From UBA1189 sp045654565 (GTDB taxonomy: Bacteria; Bacteroidota; Bacteroidia; Bacteroidales; Bacteroidaceae), in the NCBI GenBank assembly GCA_045654565.1, contig JAZONP010000127.1, positions 1-35,851 of the forward strand: DNA of 35,851 nucleotides, read 5' to 3'. A program made the position numbers and the translations under genes. This document shows positions 29,289-35,851 of this stretch, piece after piece. The notes beneath the pieces are model-generated. The model did no database searches, was not told the DNA's origin, and saw nothing but the letters and a program-made list of their open reading frames with translations. The first letter of the stretch is position 1, and each line of letters opens with the position of its first letter.

Positions 29289-30947
29289 ATGCTACGCAAT
29301 CTACACATACGCAACTATGCGCTCATTGAGTCGCTCGACCTTGATTTCTCTGAGGGTTTTTCCGTCATCACGGGTGAGACGGGTGCTGGTAAGTCCATCT
29401 TGCTTGGTGCCATAGGCTTGCTCACGGGGCAGCGCGCCGAGACGGCAGCCATACGCACTGGAGCTGCTAAGTGTGTCGTCGAGGGAATCTTCGATGTCGT
29501 AGGCTATGGCCTTGAGGGACTCTTTGAGGAGAACGAGATAGAATATGATGCAGAGTGTATCGTGCGTCGCGAGATTGCCGCCACGGGTAAGAGCCGTGCA
29601 TTCATCAACGATAGCCCCGTCTCGTTGGCCATCTTAAAGCAGTTGGGCGAGCGCCTTGTCGATATTCACTCGCAGCATCAGAACCTTCTGCTCAATAATG
29701 AAGACTTTCAACTCGGCGTACTCGATACGCTCAGTACTGACAAGGTCGTGAAGGTGAAGTATGCTGAGGCTTATCGCCACTACCGTGAGGTGTCTGTCGA
29801 ACTCGATAAACTACGCTCGCAGCTTACGGGTGACCAGGGCGATGAGGATTACATTCGCTTCCAACTACAACAGTTCGACGAGTGGCACCTGCAGGAGGGA
29901 GAGCAGGAGGAGCTTGAACAAGAACTTGAGATGCTTACCCATGCTGAGGAGATTAAGGAAAGCCTCTACCGCATCAGCGCGACTCTCAGTGGTGACGAGG
30001 GTGGGCAGACCTCCGCATTGCGTAGTACGACCTCTGCTTTGCGCTCGCTCATCAACCTCTATCCTGCAGCCGAGGAGTGGCATGAGCGTATGGAGAGCCT
30101 TTACGTCGAGCTTAAAGATATTGCATCAGAAGTCGCTGATGCAGAGGAACGTCTCACCTTTGATCCCGAGCGTCAGGCATGGGTGGAGGCTCGTCTTGAC
30201 ACTATCTACACCGCTCAGCAGAAACACCGCGTGAGTAGCGTGGCCGAACTGCTTGAGATTGAGCAGCGCTTCCGTGACACACTCGAACGCATCGATGAAT
30301 CGGCAGAGCGTATCATCGCTATGGAACAAGCCAAGGAGATGGCATATGCCGCCCTCATCGAAGCTGGTGCCGTGCTTACAGCACAACGCAGTGCAGTAGG
30401 GGAGGTTTTCGAGAAAGACATCGTCGCTCGTCTCATCGAATTGGGTATGCCTAACACCCGTTTTTCTGTCTCTATCACCCCGCGTCGCCAGCCCGATGTA
30501 ACGGGTGTCGATAGTGTGGCCTTTCTCTTCTCGGCCAATAAGAACGGTGCCTTGCAGAATATTGCCGAGGTGGCCTCTGGAGGTGAAATCTCGCGCATCA
30601 TGCTCTCGCTCAAGAGCATCATCGCCGCCGCCAAGGCACTGCCTACACTCATCTTTGACGAGATTGATACGGGAGTTTCGGGCACCATCGCCGCCCGTAT
30701 GGCAGATATCATGGCCGACATCGCCGGTCACGGCCGCCAAGTTATCAGCATCACTCACCTCCCGCAGATTGCGGCCAAGGGAGCAGTCCACTACAAGGTC
30801 TACAAGGAGGATACCACTGACGCTACCGTCAGCCATATCCGTCCCCTTACCACCGATGAACGCATCAGTGAACTGGCACAGATGATGAGTGCCGGCATCC
30901 TCACAGAAGCCGCCATCAACAATGCAAGGGATTTGCTTAACGTATGA
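29289..30947 (+). CDS. recN: DNA repair protein RecN
   Basis: 552 residues, normal for the family. It is an SMC-like ATPase in double-strand-break repair. It has an N-terminal Walker A motif GETGAGKS (29-36), a RecN N-terminal stretch LHIRNYALIESLDLDF and HSQHQNLLL. A coiled-coil middle (about 150-370) follows. The C-terminal half carries the signature VASGGEISRIMLSLK and Walker B TLIFDEIDTGVSG. It stands alone here, flanked on both sides by copies of a dispersed intergenic element in opposite orientation, and ends in a palindromic hairpin. Confidence 0.97.
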   Translation: MLRNLHIRNYALIESLDLDFSEGFSVITGETGAGKSILLGAIGLLTGQRAETAAIRTGAAKCVVEGIFDVVGYGLEGLFEENEIEYDAECIVRREIAATGKSRAFINDSPVSLAILKQLGERLVDIHSQHQNLLLNNEDFQLGVLDTLSTDKVVKVKYAEAYRHYREVSVELDKLRSQLTGDQGDEDYIRFQLQQFDEWHLQEGEQEELEQELEMLTHAEEIKESLYRISATLSGDEGGQTSALRSTTSALRSLINLYPAAEEWHERMESLYVELKDIASEVADAEERLTFDPERQAWVEARLDTIYTAQQKHRVSSVAELLEIEQRFRDTLERIDESAERIIAMEQAKEMAYAALIEAGAVLTAQRSAVGEVFEKDIVARLIELGMPNTRFSVSITPRRQPDVTGVDSVAFLFSANKNGALQNIAEVASGGEISRIMLSLKSIIAAAKALPTLIFDEIDTGVSGTIAARMADIMADIAGHGRQVISITHLPQIAAKGAVHYKVYKEDTTDATVSHIRPLTTDERISELAQMMSAGILTEAAINNARDLLNV

Positions 30948-31007
30948 TGCCTTCAGGAATATTATACGATTGATAAGAATTCATCTTCGGCACTCGTGCC
31001 GTGATCG

Positions 31008-31031
31008 AAGGCAAGGAGCGCTCCTTGCCTT
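31008..31031 (+). terminator. Probable terminator after recN
   Basis: A perfect 24-bp palindrome (AAGGCAAGGAGC and its complement) is followed by TTATTG. The T-run is short, so efficiency is uncertain. Confidence 0.55.
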
Positions 31032-31205
31032 TATTGATTAACTCTGTTGATATATCACTCTTTTCTTCCCATTTTTATACACCTGCCTCCCCGTTTTTTC
31101 ACACCTGCTCCCGCACTCTGTCGCAAGTGCGAAAAGGAAGTATCGGTAGTGCGAAAAATCATCGTTACATTTTTTTGTAGATCAGAATTCAGTGTCTTTA
31201 GTCTA

Positions 31206-31294
31206 TGCTTGCATAGCTTGAACCTTTAGGTGCTGGTCGGAGGCTGCAGCTTGGCTAAAAGCCGAACGGAAAAGCATATTAGGCTGCGGCTCGG
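31206..31294 (+). repeat. Dispersed intergenic element, right copy
   Basis: Blocks TGCTTGCATAGCTTGAA (31206-31222), AACCTTTAGGT (31221-31231) and AGGCTGCGGCTCGG (31281-31294) match the minus-strand copy at 29143-29187 with one mismatch in each of the first and third blocks. Confidence 0.65.
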
Positions 31295-31341
31295 AAAAAT
31301 GCAAGTAAACTTGCTTTTTCGCTCGGTTTGCACTAATTTTA
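31289..31341 (+). promoter_or_regulatory. CGCTCG-hairpin module 1 upstream of valS
   Basis: GCTCGG (31289-31294), arms AAAAATGCAAGT / ACTTGCTTTTT (31295-31306 and 31309-31319, one bulged T), CGCTCGG (31320-31326), TTTGCAC, then TAATTTTA (31334-31341), an imperfect -7 box. The TTG at 31311-31313 lies in the second arm, 20 bp before the box. Confidence 0.6.
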
Positions 31342-31365
31342 CGGCTTGCCGTGAAGGTACTAACA

Positions 31366-31425
31366 CTCGCTGAGAGAAATATTCAAGCAAGCTTGATATT
31401 TTTCGCTCGTTTATTCGTATCTTTG
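31366..31425 (+). promoter_or_regulatory. CGCTCG-hairpin module 2 and valS promoter
   Basis: CTCG (31366-31369), arms AAATATTCAAGC / GCTTGATATTT (31377-31388 and 31391-31401, one bulge), CGCTCG (31404-31409), then a -7 box TATCTTTG (31418-31425), 39 bp before the valS ATG. Confidence 0.65.
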
Positions 31426-31464
31426 TACCCAATTTGGAAAAAGTATATAAACAACATACAAACT

Positions 31465-34155
31465 ATGGAATTAGCAAGCAAATACAACCCGTCAGACGTT
31501 GAGGGTAAATGGTATCAGTATTGGTTGGACAACAACCTGTTTCACTCCGAACCCGATGGCCGCGAGCCTTACACGGTGGTGATACCTCCCCCCAATGTAA
31601 CGGGTGTGCTCCACATGGGACACATGCACAACAATACGATTCAGGACATCCTTGTGCGCCGTGCCCGTATGCTTGGCAAGAATGCATGCTGGGTGCCCGG
31701 TACCGACCACGCCTCTATCGCTACCGAAGCGAAGGTGGTGAAGAAGCTCGCCGAGCAGGGCATCAAGAAGAGCGACCTCACTCGCGAGGAGTTCCTCAAG
31801 CATGCGTGGGAGTGGACCGATGAGCATGGTGGCATCATCCTCAAGCAGCTCCGCAAACTGGGTGCTTCGTGCGACTGGGACCGCACCGCCTTCACCATGG
31901 ACGAGAAGCGTAGCCAGAGCGTCATCAAGGTGTTCGTGGATCTCTACAACAAGGGACTCATCTACCGCGGCCTCCGCATGGTAAACTGGGACCCCAAGGC
32001 GCAGACAGCCCTCTCTAATGAGGAAGTAATCTATAAGGAGGAGAAGAGCAAGCTTTACTACCTCAAATACTACGTTGTAGGCCTCGAGAATGTTGAGGCC
32101 GAGGAGGGTATGGTCATCCACAAGGACGACAAGGGCTACTACGCCGTAGTGGCTACCACACGTCCCGAGACCATCATGGGTGATACTGCGATGTGTATCA
32201 ATCCCAAGGACCCCAAGAATACATGGCTCAAGGGACAGAAGGTAATCGTGCCTCTCGTAGGCCGCGAGATTCCCGTCATCGAGGACCGTTACGTAGACAT
32301 TGAGTTCGGTACAGGTTGTTTGAAGGTGACCCCCGCTCACGATACCAACGACTACATGCTGGGCAAGAAGCACAACTTGGAGACCATCGACATCTTCAAC
32401 CCCGACGGCACGCTGAGCCCCGAGGCTGGCATGTACGTCGGTATGGACCGCGTAGAGGTGCGCAAGCTCATCGCCAAGGACCTCGAGGCAGCTGGCCTCT
32501 TGGAGAAGGTAGAGGACTATGACAACAAGGTAGGCTACTCGGAGCGCAATGCCGACACGGCCGTCGAGCCCCGTCTCTGCATGCAGTGGTTCCTCCGCAT
32601 GCAACACTTTGCCGACATTGCATTGCCCCCTGTGATGAACGACGAACTCAAGTTCTACCCCACAAAATACAAGACCACCTATAACAACTGGTTGGAGAAC
32701 ATCCAGGACTGGTGCATCAGCCGTCAGCTCTGGTGGGGACACCGCATTCCCGCCTTCTTCCTCCCCACCGCAGAGGGTGCCGAAGAGAAGTTCGTGGTAG
32801 CCGAGACCATCGAGGAGGCCGTTGAGCAGGCTCGTAAGATGGAGGGCTATGAGAACATCACCGCCGCCGAGCTCCGTCAGGACGAGGATGCCCTCGACAC
32901 TTGGTTCTCATCATGGTTGTGGCCCGTGTCATTGTTCGATGGTATTAACAACCCCGACAATGCCGAGCTCAACTACTACTACCCCACGGCCGACCTCGTA
33001 ACAGGTCCGGACATCATCTTCTTCTGGGTGGCACGTATGATCATGGCAGGTTACGAGTACAAGGGCGACATGCCTTTCCGTAATGTATACTTCACCGGTA
33101 TCGTGCGCGACAAGCTGGGCCGCAAGATGTCTAAGAGCCTCGGAAACTCTCCCGACCCGCTCGATCTCATCGCTCAGTATGGTGCCGATGGCGTACGTAT
33201 GGGTATGATGTTGTGCGCTCCCGCAGGTAACGACATCCTCTTCGATGATGCACTCTGCGAGCAGGGCCGTAACTTCAACAATAAGATTTGGAATGCCTTC
33301 CGTCTCGTTAAGGGTTGGAACGTAGACGCTTCTATCGCTCAGCCCGAGGCTGCACGCTTGGGTTGCGAGTGGTTCGATGCTATGCTCACCAAGACCGCCC
33401 TCGAGGTAGACGACCTCATGAGCAAGTATCGCTTGAGCGAGGCCCTGATGGCCGTATACCGCCTCTTCTGGGACGAGTTCTCAAGCTGGTATCTCGAGAT
33501 TGTGAAGCCCGCCTACGGTTGCGCTATCGATAAGCAGACCTACGACGCTACACTTCACTACTTCGACGCACTGCTCCGCCTCCTCCATCCCTTCATGCCC
33601 TTCATCACCGAAGAACTGTGGCAGGCCATCGAGGAGCGCAAGGCTGGTGAGAGCATCATGACACAGAGCGTGAAGATCTTTGCCGACAAGTACGACGAGC
33701 AGCTCATCGCCGACGTGGAGACCGCCAAGAGCATCATCAGTGGTGTGCGTACTATCCGCTTGCAGAAGAACATCGCACAGAAGGAGACCCTCGCACTCGA
33801 AGTGGTGGGTGCACATAGCGTAGCTGCTTACAATGCTATCATCGAGAAGATGGGTAACCTCGAGGCTATCAATGTGGTTGAAGCTAAGAGCGACGGTACC
33901 TCTTCATTCATGGTAGGCACTACTGAGTATGCAGTGCCTCTGGGTAGCCTCATCGACGTTGAGGCCGAGGTAGCTAAGTTGCAGGCTGAGCTCACCTACC
34001 TCGAAGGCTTCCTCAACTCCGTGATGAAGAAGCTCTCTAACGAGCGCTTCGTAAGCAATGCTCCCGAGGCTGTAGTTGCCGCCGAGCGCAAGAAACAGGC
34101 CGATGCCGAGAGTAAGATTGCGGCCATCAAGGAGACCCTAGAGAAATTGAAGTAA
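31465..34155 (+). CDS. valS: Valyl-tRNA synthetase
   Basis: 896 residues from ATG 31465; the extended frame from 31351 crosses the promoter. It is a class I synthetase. The HIGH-type motif is H50-M-G-H53 in PPPNVTGVLHMGHMHN. The editing domain has TTRPETIMGDTA, and KMSKS is at 554-558 in GRKMSKSLGN. WFSSWLWPVSLF is also typical. The C-terminal coiled coil (EVAKLQAELTYLEGFLNSVMKKL onward) is complete. Codon use is strongly C-biased, consistent with high expression. A membrane-anchored coiled-coil gene follows after 6 bp. Confidence 0.98.
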   Translation: MELASKYNPSDVEGKWYQYWLDNNLFHSEPDGREPYTVVIPPPNVTGVLHMGHMHNNTIQDILVRRARMLGKNACWVPGTDHASIATEAKVVKKLAEQGIKKSDLTREEFLKHAWEWTDEHGGIILKQLRKLGASCDWDRTAFTMDEKRSQSVIKVFVDLYNKGLIYRGLRMVNWDPKAQTALSNEEVIYKEEKSKLYYLKYYVVGLENVEAEEGMVIHKDDKGYYAVVATTRPETIMGDTAMCINPKDPKNTWLKGQKVIVPLVGREIPVIEDRYVDIEFGTGCLKVTPAHDTNDYMLGKKHNLETIDIFNPDGTLSPEAGMYVGMDRVEVRKLIAKDLEAAGLLEKVEDYDNKVGYSERNADTAVEPRLCMQWFLRMQHFADIALPPVMNDELKFYPTKYKTTYNNWLENIQDWCISRQLWWGHRIPAFFLPTAEGAEEKFVVAETIEEAVEQARKMEGYENITAAELRQDEDALDTWFSSWLWPVSLFDGINNPDNAELNYYYPTADLVTGPDIIFFWVARMIMAGYEYKGDMPFRNVYFTGIVRDKLGRKMSKSLGNSPDPLDLIAQYGADGVRMGMMLCAPAGNDILFDDALCEQGRNFNNKIWNAFRLVKGWNVDASIAQPEAARLGCEWFDAMLTKTALEVDDLMSKYRLSEALMAVYRLFWDEFSSWYLEIVKPAYGCAIDKQTYDATLHYFDALLRLLHPFMPFITEELWQAIEERKAGESIMTQSVKIFADKYDEQLIADVETAKSIISGVRTIRLQKNIAQKETLALEVVGAHSVAAYNAIIEKMGNLEAINVVEAKSDGTSSFMVGTTEYAVPLGSLIDVEAEVAKLQAELTYLEGFLNSVMKKLSNERFVSNAPEAVVAAERKKQADAESKIAAIKETLEKLK

Positions 34156-34161
34156 TCAAGG

Positions 34162-35040
34162 ATGAACAAGAAGACAATAATTATCATCAGCATCATTGCC
34201 GTGCTCCTCATCGGAGCACTGGCATTCCTCGGCATCCGTCTCAGTCAAGCCAACAAGACCAATGAGGAGATGGTACAGCTCTTCGAGTTGGAGAAGGAGG
34301 AGATGGAGAATGAGTACAGCACCTTTGCCACCCAGTATGACGAGATGCAGATACTCATCTCGAACGACTCGCTCGTAGCTCAGCTTGAGCGCGAGAAGCT
34401 GCGCACGCAGCAGTTGCTCGAGGAGTTGCGTGCAACCAAGGCAAGCAATGCCGCAGAGATTACTCGTCTAAAGAAGGAACTCAAGACCGTGCGCGCCGTG
34501 ATGCGTGGCTATGTGGTACAGATTGACTCGCTCAACCAGGTAAACGCAAAACTCACAAAAGAGAATAATCGTGTACGCACTCAGTATGCTGAGGTTACCA
34601 GGAAGGTAGAGACATTGCAGGAAGAGGCGAAGAGCCTCAGCGACAAGGTAACCCTTGCCGCTCAGCTCGATGCGACGAACATTCGTATCCAACCTCGCAA
34701 CAAGAAGGGTAAGGAGACCACAAGTGTGAAGAACGTCATCAAGTTTGCCATCGACTTCACCATCGTGAAGAATATTACGGCCACAACTGGTGAGCGTACT
34801 ATCTATGTTCGTATTGCTAAGCCCGATGGCACAGTGCTCACCAAGAATGCCAACCACACCTTCAGGTATGAGAGCACCCAACTTGAGTATAGCATCAAGA
34901 AACTCATCGAGTACACTGGCGAGGAGCAGAATGTTACTATCTATTGGGATGTTGAGGAGTTCCTCAATCCTGGCGAATATACAGTGTATCTCTTCTCTGA
35001 TGGTGTGATGATAGGAGAGAAGGGCTTTGCCTTGGAATAA
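34162..35040 (+). CDS. Membrane-anchored coiled-coil protein of unknown function
   Basis: 292 residues. A basic start (MNKK) and a single hydrophobic segment (TIIIISIIAVLLIGALAFLGI, about 5-25) act as a signal anchor. A long heptad-rich coiled coil follows (about 33-175: EEMVQLFELEKEEMENEYS, LRTQQLLEELRATKASNAAEI, ENNRVRTQYAEVTRKVETL). The C-terminal 110 residues form a beta-rich domain (KFAIDFTIVKNITATTGERTIYVRI ... EYTVYLFSDGVMIGEKGF), probably facing the periplasm. It starts 6 bp after valS and shares its transcript. I do not recognise a named family; similar proteins are conserved in Bacteroidales and are sometimes mislabelled SMC-like because of the coiled coil. Confidence 0.85.
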   Translation: MNKKTIIIISIIAVLLIGALAFLGIRLSQANKTNEEMVQLFELEKEEMENEYSTFATQYDEMQILISNDSLVAQLEREKLRTQQLLEELRATKASNAAEITRLKKELKTVRAVMRGYVVQIDSLNQVNAKLTKENNRVRTQYAEVTRKVETLQEEAKSLSDKVTLAAQLDATNIRIQPRNKKGKETTSVKNVIKFAIDFTIVKNITATTGERTIYVRIAKPDGTVLTKNANHTFRYESTQLEYSIKKLIEYTGEEQNVTIYWDVEEFLNPGEYTVYLFSDGVMIGEKGFALE

Positions 35041-35058
35041 ATAAATTCAGATAATAAC

Positions 35059-35091
35059 AAATGGGGTGGTCTAGCGTAGACTGCCCCATTT
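35059..35091 (+). terminator. Terminator after the valS operon
   Basis: A 15-bp imperfect stem (AAATGGGGTGGTCTA / TAGACTGCCCCATTT) with a GCG loop is followed by CTCTTTTGTT. Confidence 0.75.
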
Positions 35092-35122
35092 CTCTTTTGT
35101 TACACTCCCATTAGAAAGAGAA

Positions 35123-35147
35123 GCAGCCCCACTCATCGTAGGGCTGC
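35123..35147 (-). terminator. Terminator of the DUF2147 gene
   Basis: GCAGCCC / GGGCTGC stem. On the minus strand it is followed by TTCTCTTTCT. Confidence 0.6.
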
Positions 35148-35169
35148 CACTCTATACCAAAGCGTATAA

Positions 35170-35607
35170 TTACTTTTCTTCTTTCACGCGGAACCAGTCC
35201 ATGGTGCGACCGAGGAGTCCACGCTTGTCGAGCGAACCGCGCACCTTGAGCACATCGCCCTCTACCTTCATTGAGCAGTTGTAGGTCTTGCCATTGCCCG
35301 GATCATAGATGGTGCCACCGCTGTACTCATCGCCAGTCTTTTTAAGTCCACTGAGCATGTTGAGCCCGATGAGCTTGCGTGTGCGTAGCTTGGCGTCGGG
35401 ATTCTTGTCGTCCACTGCAGGTGAACCGTCGGCCTCGGTGGGGTGTTGCAGCCATACGATCTTGCCGTTGAACACATCGCCCTGCTTGTACACCTCCACG
35501 ATGGCTGTGCCATCCTCGAGTTTCCACTTGCCCACTACGTCTTGAGCCATAGCCGCACACAATGGTGCGATCATCAATACGAATCCTGCGAAAAGTTTTT
35601 TCATCAT
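35170..35607 (-). CDS. DUF2147 family secreted protein
   Basis: 145 residues with a signal peptide (MMKKLFAGFVLMIAPLCAAMAQ). The mature domain has the DUF2147 pattern: DVVGKWKLEDGTAIVEVYKQ, FNGKIVWLQHP, RKLIGLNMLSGLKK, GGTIYDPGNGKTYNCSMKVEG and LKVRGSLDKRGLLGRTMDWFRV. Members are small periplasmic or exported proteins with an eight-stranded barrel-like fold and no established activity. It is monocistronic with a TACCTTTG box at 35640-35647. The second Met is equally possible as a start. Confidence 0.94.
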   Translation of the reverse strand: MMKKLFAGFVLMIAPLCAAMAQDVVGKWKLEDGTAIVEVYKQGDVFNGKIVWLQHPTEADGSPAVDDKNPDAKLRTRKLIGLNMLSGLKKTGDEYSGGTIYDPGNGKTYNCSMKVEGDVLKVRGSLDKRGLLGRTMDWFRVKEEK

Positions 35608-35639
35608 AGTTTTTCGGTTTTAAGGTTAAACATTCGCGG

Positions 35640-35647
35640 CAAAGGTA
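35640..35647 (-). promoter_or_regulatory. Promoter -7 box of the DUF2147 gene
   Basis: Minus-strand TACCTTTG, 32 bp before the ATG. Confidence 0.6.
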
Positions 35648-35654
35648 ATATATT

Positions 35655-35806
35655 TTTGGATATATACCATTCTCATGAGGCATAAAATGTCTCCTTACCC
35701 TTCTGCTCATCAGGGCAGACGCATCAGAAATATCCATGAGGATTATATTCACTATTCTCAGAGAATCAATTTGTTAGTCTCACGCAGAAATATAGGATAT
35801 ATCCAA
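35655..35806. repeat. 11-bp inverted repeat in the terminal intergenic DNA
   Basis: TTTGGATATAT (35655-35665) and its exact complement (35796-35806) flank about 130 bp without a recognisable gene; the window ends in AT-rich non-coding sequence. Confidence 0.4.
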
Positions 35807-35851
35807 ATAAATTTGCTATTATTTTCACTATTTATGAATAAATGAAGTCAG

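Larger units (their letters stand above)
30948..31464. other. 517-bp region between recN and valS: hairpins and tandem promoter modules
   Basis: Contents in order: a hairpin CGGCAC/GTGCCG (30988-31001), a 24-bp palindrome (31008-31031), then C/T-rich DNA with two GTGCGAAAA copies (31050-31170). Next comes an intergenic element (31206-31294) also found left of recN, and two successive CTCG-hairpin-CGCTCG modules (31289-31341, 31366-31425). The second module ends in the valS promoter. No gene is credible here. Confidence 0.75.

Noticed and set aside
31492..32742. 416-codon open frame antisense to valS
   Set aside because: Long antisense frames arise from the strong C-ending codon bias of valS; the translation has no family character and valS is certain.

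Overview
The window reads as a chromosome segment of a Bacteroidales bacterium (Bacteroidaceae/Prevotellaceae-like; genus not determinable by eye). The reasons are the many TAnnTTTG promoter boxes, several with a TTTG box 19-20 bp upstream, and the lack of clear Shine-Dalgarno sequences. The families present also fit: DUF3127, DUF4956 next to a VTC-domain protein, the family-10-like glycosyl hydrolase GHL10, a shortened BamA-like protein, and a two-domain sialate O-acetylesterase. There is no rRNA, no CRISPR array and no intact insertion sequence. Most of the window is housekeeping chromosome with a few accessory stretches.

Layout. 1-1401: 3' part of the methylmalonyl-CoA mutase large subunit, then a terminator and a cluster of palindromes. 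1610-4010: small accessory genes on the minus strand (a cysteine-rich DUF6078-like protein, a lipoprotein, a zinc-ribbon protein) with gene-tail remnants. 4077-6956: DUF554 membrane protein, tadA translationally coupled to a small ribbon-helix-helix-like ORF, and the thyA-folA operon. 7031-10781 (minus): frr, rsgA, sialate O-acetylesterase. 10964-15540 (plus): VTC-domain protein, DUF4956 membrane protein, DUF2490 outer-membrane protein, small secreted protein, Cthe_2159-type beta-helix protein. This is the most system-like part of the window. 15573-17992 (minus): topB-msrA. 17993-18574: gene-free DNA with a 22-bp tandem repeat. 18575-20204: FlK-like thioesterase and a divergent AI-2E family permease. 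20335-20407: tRNA-Lys(TTT). 20529-22242: dnaN, divergent from a DUF3127 protein with an SSB-like acidic tail. 22316-25856 (minus): GHL10 glycosyl hydrolase, then the rnz/M20 peptidase pair. 25900-28978 (minus): SufT/MIP18-like protein, lpxH, BamA-like porin, DUF454. 29289-34155 (plus): recN and valS, then a membrane-anchored coiled-coil protein. 35170-35607 (minus): DUF2147 protein.

The less ordinary signals are mostly non-coding. (1) A promoter module, CTCG - hairpin - CGCTCG - TAnnTTTG, occurs three times around recN/valS/sufT; the hairpin arms differ in sequence but keep their complementarity. (2) Low-complexity inverted repeats, each built from a different short word, sit at successive gene junctions on the minus strand. 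(3) Near-consensus promoters lie only 4-8 nt from start codons, implying (near-)leaderless mRNAs. (4) A 22-bp tandem repeat lies upstream of topB. Among proteins, the VTC/DUF4956/beta-helix cluster and the SSB-tailed DUF3127 protein deserve a closer look.
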